Shown in pieces: positions 52,301-61,300 of a stretch of DNA of 64,000 nt. The notes under the pieces were generated by a model that had not been told where the DNA came from, searched no databases, and saw only the letters and a list, made by a program, of their open reading frames with translations. How positions within the stretch are numbered: position 1 is the stretch's first letter; every line of letters begins with the position of its first letter. The stretch comes from Mimachlamys varia. Taxonomy: Eukaryota; Mollusca; Bivalvia; Pectinida; Pectinidae. The stretch lies in NCBI GenBank assembly GCA_947623455.1, contig OX392532.1:6700501-6764500 (forward strand), read 5' to 3'. A program made the position numbers and the translations under genes.

Positions 52301-55300
52301 TGTAAAAAAAAATGATAAAACTTTTCGAACAGACAACTTACATGAAATGTTATAATAAATAGACTGAAAATACAAGGTGGGTTTCAAGGTCTGTTGCTAA
52401 GCAACGTGATGTTGGAATTCTTTGAAACTGATATTTATTTCTAAATCTCATATTTTCATGTATGCACAGTAAAAAAACTTTGGAAATCCAAGGTGGGGCC
52501 AAAAAAGGTCCCTAATGCACTTACTCCTTACCCCTATATCAAACCGCCATGTCCTGGATATAATTGCAACCAAGTTTCTATTATTTCCAACAGAAAATGA
52601 ACAAAATGTTTTCAAAAATTGTCATTTTCCTATATAAACTATATTAAACTTCACCCCCTCCCCAGGGAGGAACAACCTGAGGTCTGGGGGGCATGGAATT
52701 CATCATTTTGACTAAGCACCTTAAGACATTTCCATTGGTGAATAATATTTGATTCCAGGTCCCTAGTGGGTTATGACCATATAAAAAGTTTTGTGCATCT
52801 TTGGTTAGGGACGGTTCCTGCCAAATTTCATTTAAATCAGTTAAATGTTTTGCTTTAAAAGTCGAAAATATAAATTGTTTACGGACGACGAATAATGCAC
52901 GACAGACGACGCAAGACAAGGAACAAAAGACGATTAGAAAAGGTCACTTGAGACTTCCTCTCAGGTGTTCTGAAAAGGTAAATAGTGATCTTTGAACTTC
53001 GAATTTGATCAATGACCATCGGAATCTTATCAAATGTAGAACTGAATAGTGTGATACTTAACATACTTTGCCTAAGTTAATCGATTTTGAGTACAGGTTA
53101 TGGTTTGGTTAGCGCTTTGGTATTCTCTAATTTTTTTGACACAATATCCTAACACAAAGACGAACAGACACACGAACACAAAGATAAAATGATTGTTGCA
53201 TACCCATCGTTACCTAAGTGGGGGAATATTAAAACAAGAGGCCACACATATGCTGTACTTTTTTTATATAGTAATACAGTATGCCGAAAAAAATAATTAA
53301 ACTGCTGTTTCGTCCTCCTACGACTCTTCAGTGATGCTAGGGACTAAAAAGTAGGAATCCAAAATGTCTAAACTAATGCAGAAGCAGAATGATCAGGTGC
53401 GTAGAACCCCTTTGATTTATTAATTTAGAAATAAACTTTAACTAGTTCTGTATAATTTCAAACGTGTACCATGCCACTACATGTACTCCAATAATGTAGT
53501 GAACTAAGAAATACCTAAGTTCAGTGAGATTAATCAGAGATAAGATTGGTAGTTTAGTTATAGACAAGATATATATATGCGTAGTGTGTACTTAACAGTC
53601 ACGAGTTATTTCCCTTGGATTTACTCGGAACTGTCATAATAAATAATGCAATTAGCGTTTACGCAGTTAGTAGGAGGTTACTGACTTTAGATTATGTTAT
53701 ATTAATGCTACTAAACTATTACGGTGTAAGTACAGTCGTTATCTTCAGATGCCCGCTATGACTCATGTGTATACGATTTACCTATGCATGGTCCAGCGTG
53801 TGCTATATATATAGATCGTCGCAGTGGTCAGTAATTGGTCAGATAGATTAAGCTATGAGATCATCGTATATATGCTAATTAGATGGCCGTATATAAAGAC
53901 GTGCGCGATTTACTTAGACCGATTTTAGCGTCTTCCTGGATTTATACAAACGGACTTAAGTGCCGTCATGCTAACTTCTAACATGTAACCTGTTAGACTT
54001 GGATTATGTGATTATGGGCGTGAACTTATAAGTGTGAATGAGCCCGGCCGGGAGACTGAAATATGGATGGAGTGTGACTGGATTATACATGTACGTTGTG
54101 GATTTACTATGGATTACGGTGCTGTGAAACTTTAATGATGCTGTTGTTTAATAAACTTGTGAACTTTATATCTGTTGTTTCGTTATGTTTGTCGTAGCCA
54201 CAATCATCCCAAAAAGAACTTACGTATAAACGATTGTTAAATCGTTACATTGGTGGCAGCGGTGGGATGTAATTAAAATGTGGTTGCGATAAACTTAACA
54301 AAATGGATTTCACTACGCCACGGAGAACTGTGAGGCCTTCCGTACGTCGGAATTTATCCCAGGAGTTCGACACTATGGATATTAACAATTCGCCGACGGC
54401 TTTAACACCTGCGGCGTCACCTCAAACACCGTGTGTAGTTAGTCCTACGTATAACTCTCCTAGTACGCAACCTAGTACACAAAGAAGGCGACACCAGTTC
54501 GGAAAATTCGCAATCAAATGGATGTTAGTTTTGATGTTTCTCGCGCTGTGTGGGTACACAGTGTACAGGCGTTACCCTAACCATATCATTGTTTGTTTCA
54601 CCAAGGAATGTATTGTGATTGGAATGATGGCCATCGGTCTAGCAGTAGCGGTATCTCTCGTGTGGAAATTAATGAGAGACCCGTTAACCATGGATGTGGT
54701 ACAGGATTTAAGCCAGAATTTTATGGATAACGTACACGCAGACGTGGAGGCGAACATTAGTAACAAACCATCTGGAGTAAGGGGAACGTCCATGTTTCAA
54801 ATTCCCCTTAAGCGTACCTTCAGTGGAGATGAAAAGGAAATCTGGAGTGAGTACATTCGTTATTTTGATAATGTATCAAGTCTGAATAACTGGAAACCGG
54901 ATAGGGCGTTGAAAGTATTTTATACAATTCTTAGAGGCCAAGCTGAAGTGTTCGCTTATGGATTACCGGAAACAACTCGTGCCAACTTTGATGAACTTAG
55001 AAAACGTATGGACGAACGTTTTGGTCATAAGGCTATGAAGGAAAGTTATATCGCTGAGGCAAAACTTCGGAAACGTAAAACCCATGAATCTTTCCGTGAT
55101 TTCGCACAGGCACTTCAGGACCTGTTTAGGAGGGCATATCCGGATAACCGTGAGTACGTTGAGGAAAGCTCTTTAAAAACATTTCTGGATAACTGTAGCC
55201 CATCAGAGAACTTTCGAGTTGCGATCAGGAGAATGCGGCCTAAGACGGTACATGACGCGGTCACTTACTCTATGCAGGAGGAGTGTATTCAAGTCAGTGA

Positions 55301-58300
55301 AAAACATCAGAAATCGGCTGGACACCGCGGAGTGTATAATGTAAAAGCCGGGAATGAAAAAAATCCGGAAACGAACTCTAGAAAACTGGCCTGTTTCGAA
55401 TGTGGCAGTACTGACCATTTGAGAAACAAGTGTCCCAAATTGGATAAAAATAAATCGCGGAAAGACCAGAAAACCAAATCTAAACAGTTAAACGGACAGA
55501 AACTGGTACAGTAGGCCGTGTGCCAGTCGTCGATTCGAGTAGGCCTAACCCAGGAAAAATCCAAAGTCATATTCCACGTTATAATAATTCAAATGTGGAA
55601 ATAAAAACAGACATTGGAAAGAATGAAAGTACAAGTTTATCTTCCGCGGAGTATCGCAAACAGGAAGAGTCGAACGATATACTCGAAATTCAAGTTCAAA
55701 GTAATTCGAGTATGACAGTGGAAGGGTTAATTTATGGAAATCCTTTAACTTGGAAAGTAGACACTGGTGCCAGGAGAACCTTCATAACAGAAGATACTTT
55801 CTGGAGTATCTCATCAGCAGAACGACCTGAGTTAGAACCGTCTCGAACGCGATTCCAAACTGCCGACGGAAACGAAATAGCTGTTATTGGGACTGCGATT
55901 ATGTGTTTAACATTTGGTGATGCTAGTGTGGAATTTAGAGTGTTTGTAGCGCAAATTAAGACTAATTTGCTTGGACAGGATTTTATAACAAAATTCAAGT
56001 GTCAATGGGATTACGATACGTGGATGTTTACTATAAACAACACCCCTAGATTGAAAGATTCTCACGTGAATGGAAGTAACTTTGTGAGCAGCCGTGTTGT
56101 CAGTGCCGAAACTATAAGTATTCCGCCTATGCATGAAGTTGTGATTAAAGCTAGACTGACTAGAAAAACATCGTCTGTAGAGGGAGTGTTAGTACCCGAA
56201 CAGAAGTTTTTGTATTCTCATAGATTAGCGTTGGCGCGTGTGTTAGTAGATACTACGCAAGGAACTGTTTATGCCAGATTGTTTAATCCGAATACTGAGT
56301 CAGTGACAGTTAATCGAAATACTCATATGGCGATATTCGTGCCTGTTAAAGCTATCGGAGGACCGATAAATTTTGATTCGGGGGAAATAGCTGAGGTTGT
56401 GGAGGCGGGGACAACAAAGTTACCAGAACATTTAGTTGATATGGTTGAACGCGGCTGTGAAAATCTGACAATGTTAGAACGTGATGAATTTAAACAGTTT
56501 ATAGCGGAACGGCAACGTACATTCGCGGATCCTAAAGGAACCATGGAAACGACTAATCTTGGCACACACGATATTAAACTGAAGGACGAGACACCTTTTA
56601 AGGAGCCTGTCAGGAGATTCCCTTTGTTTAAACGGCAGGTTTTATCTGAGGAAATAGATAAACTGGAGAAACAAGGAATTATAGAGAAGTTTTAGCCCGT
56701 GGACCTCAAACCTAGTGTTGGTTAAGAAAAAGGATAATTCTTGGAGAGTCTGTGTCGACTACAGACGACTAAATGAGCAGTCGATTAAGGACGCGTATCC
56801 TATTTGCCGTATCGACGATAATTTAGACGCACTCAGTGGAGCTGTGTGGTTTACCTCGCTTGACTTAAATATGGCTTATCATCAAGTTCCGATGAAAGAA
56901 GAAGCGAAGGAGAAAACTGCTTTTTGTACGCCTCAGGGAGGATTATATCAATACACGAAAATGGCTTTTGGGCTTTGTAATGCGCCAGCCACGTTTTCCA
57001 GGATTATTGAAAAAGCACTTAGTGGATTGCAGTGGCATATTTTAGTGCTCTATCTGGATGATATTATCGTGTATGCGAAGGATTTTAAACAGCATTTGTG
57101 TAATTTAACCGCTGTGTTTGACCGCCTAGATAACGCGAATTTGAAGTTAAAGGCAAAGAAATGCAACTTCTTCTGCAGGGAAGTTAAGTTCCTAGGGCAT
57201 GTGGTTTCCCAGGATGGCATTGAGACGGATCCTTCGAAAACCGAGGCAATTAAAGCAATGTGTGCTCCAACTAATGTTACTGAGTTGAAGTCGTTTTTGG
57301 GACTTGTGTCGTATTATCGGAAATTCGTGTTCGGTTTCGCACAAATAGCGAAATGTCTACATGACCTCACCAGGAAAGGTGTTAAATGGTTATGGACTGA
57401 AGAGTGTATGGATGCATTCAACGAACTGAAAGGACGGCTTATATCTGCTCCGATTCTCGGATATCCTAACATGGAAGGTGGAATGTTTATTCTAGACACG
57501 GACGCTAGTAACTTTGCTATCGGTGCTGTGTTGTCGCAAATTCAAGATGGCCGCGAAGTCGTGATCGCGTACGCTAGCCGATCTCTTACTAGGGAAGAGA
57601 GAAACTATTGTGTCACTCGCAAGGAAATGCTTGCAGTGGTGTATTTTGTAAAGTATTTCAGACACTATCTTTTGGGTCGTGAGTTCCTGATAAGGACTGA
57701 CCATGGATCTTTAACGTGGCTATATAGATTCAAAGATCCGGATGGACAGGTGTGTCGATGGATACAGAGGCTCGGTGAATATAATTTCAAAATTCAACAT
57801 CGACCTGGTGTAAAACATGCTAACGCGGACGCGTTGTCGCGATTACCCTATGATACATGTAAACAGTGTAAATTACCGTTAGATTATGAGTATAATGGTC
57901 CAGTTGAGTCCACCAGTAAGACACTTAGAGGTACACAGGATAATGATAAAGACAGTGAACCAGACGAGATGTCGCTAAGGTTAGAAACTTTATTCGAAAC
58001 TGTTGAACCTGTCTTAGAGGAAAATGTAGAACCTGTGGTGGAGAAAAAGGCCAAACGTGGGAGAATACCTAACCGGCCGCCTGTGGCTACTCAAAAACCC
58101 GTACCAGAGGAAGAACTGACACTTAAACAAATCGGTGCAGCTCAGGCAAAAGATGAGCATATTGGACCTATCATTAGGCTGATTAAAGCGTTTGAAAATA
58201 GTGGTACGAAACCGGATATTGAACATTTATCCTCGTACAGCCGTGAGTGCAAATTTTGGTACGCTAGATGGGATTTATTAGTTTTGCAAGACAATATTCT

Positions 58301-61300
58301 ATATGAGAAATGGATTGAGTCGGATGAGAGAGAAAGACTACGGATATGTTTACCAACGTCCCTTCGAGACAGTGTTATGTGGTATCTTCACGATTCCCCA
58401 GTGTCAGGACATCAAGGCATATTTCGCACATGGAAACGAGCCAAAGTTAGTAAATATTACTGGCCCGGAATGAGACAATATGTGACGGATTATGTGAGAG
58501 CGTGCGATATTTGTGAGGAACGAAAGAATCCATCTGCGAAAAAACGACATCCTTTGGAATCATTTATGACCGGGAGTCGATTCGAAAGAATAGCCGCCGA
58601 TATAACAGGACCCTTTTCTAAATCAGAGGATGGAAATGTGTACCTTTTGGTGGTCTCGGATTATTTCACCAAGTATACCGAGGCATATTGTGTACCTAAT
58701 ATAGAGGCAGAGACTATCGCGAACGCTATGTTCAAAGGATGGATTAAACGGTATGGATGTCCAAGGGAAATATTTACAGATCAGGGATCTCAGTTCGAAG
58801 GAAAGTTGTTTAAAGAACTGTGTAAATGCCTTGGAATTAATAAAACAAGGACAACACCGTATCACCCGCGAGCTGACGGAATGGTGGAACGTCTCAATAG
58901 AACTTTAAAAGAAATGCTATCTAAATACATTTGTGAAAACCAAACCGACTGGGACGAGTACATAGATGGAATTATAATGGCCTATAATAGCACTCCGCAC
59001 CAAAGTACGGGAATTTCTCCCCATAGAATGTTATTCGGAGAGGAGATGTGCGTACCGTTGGATATAACCATGGGAAAAGGTCCCGACGGAGCGAAATATC
59101 GTAACAGTTCGGAGTATGTCAGAAAACTTGTAAATAAGTTAGAACAGTCTTTTAGTGTGGCACGGGAAAAAGTGGCTATTTCAGCGAAACGGCAAAAGTT
59201 TCATTATGACAAAAATGTGAAGGAAAGGTCTTATGATATTGGAGATAAAGTGCGGAGATTCCAACACAAAATTATAGTGGGAACTAAAGCTAAGTTGGCC
59301 CGTGACTGGACTGGACCTTGGACAGTAATCGAGCGGCTCAGTGATGTACTGTACAAAATCCGCCACTCCGAGAAATCCAAGCCTGTTGTTATACACGGTG
59401 ACAACTTGAAGCCTTACGGGGGCACCCTTATCGGGGACACCGGGGCTGACCACAGCCCCGCGGGACCTTCCACCCCTACCAAAAATTTACCTGAGCGTTT
59501 AGACTCGTCCGGTCCAACGACTGACCAGGGTCAGTTGACACCCCCCGTTGCCAGGACAACTAGAACTGGACGCGCCGTGATAAAACCGTTGCGCTTTCGT
59601 TAATTGGTCACTGTTAACTGAACCATTGGATTAATAAGTAATGACAACTCTAAAAGTATGAAGATAGACGAACAAGACGACACTCAGGGGGATTTACCAA
59701 ATGACCTTGTTGGGGTACTCGACTTTGTCAGCCGGGGAGAGGAGCACGATGCTACATTTGAGGATCTTTTATCCGATCTGTTCGAGGGAGGTCAACGCGA
59801 CGATGAGATAACGCTGCCGAGCTCACCAGAAAGCTCAGCCTCCACTTGGCGGTACGCCATCTCCCCTTTTCCAAGTCCGGAGATTGTAAACCTGTACGGC
59901 CCGTCGTCGCCACCGTCATCGCCACCATCTTCGCCATCGTCGTCGCCATCTTGGTCCGATGACGCCTCATCAATTGAGGAAGTGCAGACAACCACGGAAG
60001 TGACAATAACACTCACCACTATAACCACCACCAGAGCAGATGGTTCCTCCGAAATTAAACAGGTATCGGAGGTAAAGTACGCCGAAGGTTTAGACGCGGA
60101 GGGAGTAAATACACATCAAGTCTGCCGGGATGTAGTACGCCAACTACAAGCGCACGCCGGGGAATATTAAAGAAAACAACGACATATTGCCCATTTTTGG
60201 ACGCAGGCCCCTGGGGGGGATGAAAATTGGATCCATGTTTTAAAAGAAAGAATTATGAACTGTGATATTTTTCGATTGGATTATTACCGTTGATGAACTT
60301 TAAACATTCGATATTTTTGGATTATAAACGTTTTAAAAACCTGGAAAACTGTGCAGATTACCGAGTAATTACCGGATTTATTTACGTGCCAAAAACTATA
60401 TAATAAATTTATAATTAATTTACAAGTGTCAAGAAAGCTGCAGAACTGTGATATACCAACAAGTGACTTAAAATTTACAATGGATCTATTTTCTTACTTA
60501 GGACAAAATCAGTGACTGTTATCGTTTTTGGATCACATATTATAACATGTGAGTTTTGGAATTTATTTCACTGTGTAAAGGTAAAGTAAATAATGTGTTC
60601 AAATTGTTTTTACATGCAGTGTTAGATTTTTATATACTTTGTAAAGACTCAAATCAGGGGTTACGGGTGGATTTTATCGTTACTATTTAAGTATATCGTA
60701 CTAGTTGATACGTATACATAGGGTTATAAATATTCCCAGATATAGATTGCCATTTATATCAGAAATATATTTGAAGTATTATTCGGTTGTATCCGTGTAG
60801 TCAAGTAGGTAGAATACCGATGTAAAATCGAAAGTTTACCATGAAGTATGATGGTGTTTATTATGACAAGTGTGATAAAGTATGTATACGTACGTAGTGT
60901 ACGAGGTTATACTTTTTGTAGATTATGAACATTTTTGAAAGTTACGGTATGGAAGACCGTTATCAGCTGTGTTACCTTATATTTGATAGATTTTAACATG
61001 ATATAGTGGATCGTAAGAACAGCTATAAATGCATAATTATGTTGACATATATTTCCATAATGGGGACGCCTGTATAGGAATATATTTTTGAACTTTATGG
61101 TTACTTGAATTACCCATGGAACCTTAATTTTCTTGGTATTATTGTAGACCATTGCAAGTTTTGCAATACTTATTGTAACGGTAACAATAACCGAGTATTT
61201 TTAATGCCAAGATGTTTTAAATTTCTTTTATATGTGTTGATAGGTTTAGCATATAACATGATGATTATGCTTTAATGTTTTCATGTAAGGATGTTTTCTT

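Noticed and set aside
54572..59453. Minus-strand ORFs across the retrotransposon
   Set aside because: Shadows of gag, pro and pol; no domain seen.
59752..60031. Minus-strand ORFs opposite the accessory ORF, including an Asp/Gly-rich frame
   Set aside because: Mirror of the Ser/Pro-coding repeat (TCGCCATCG) on the plus strand.
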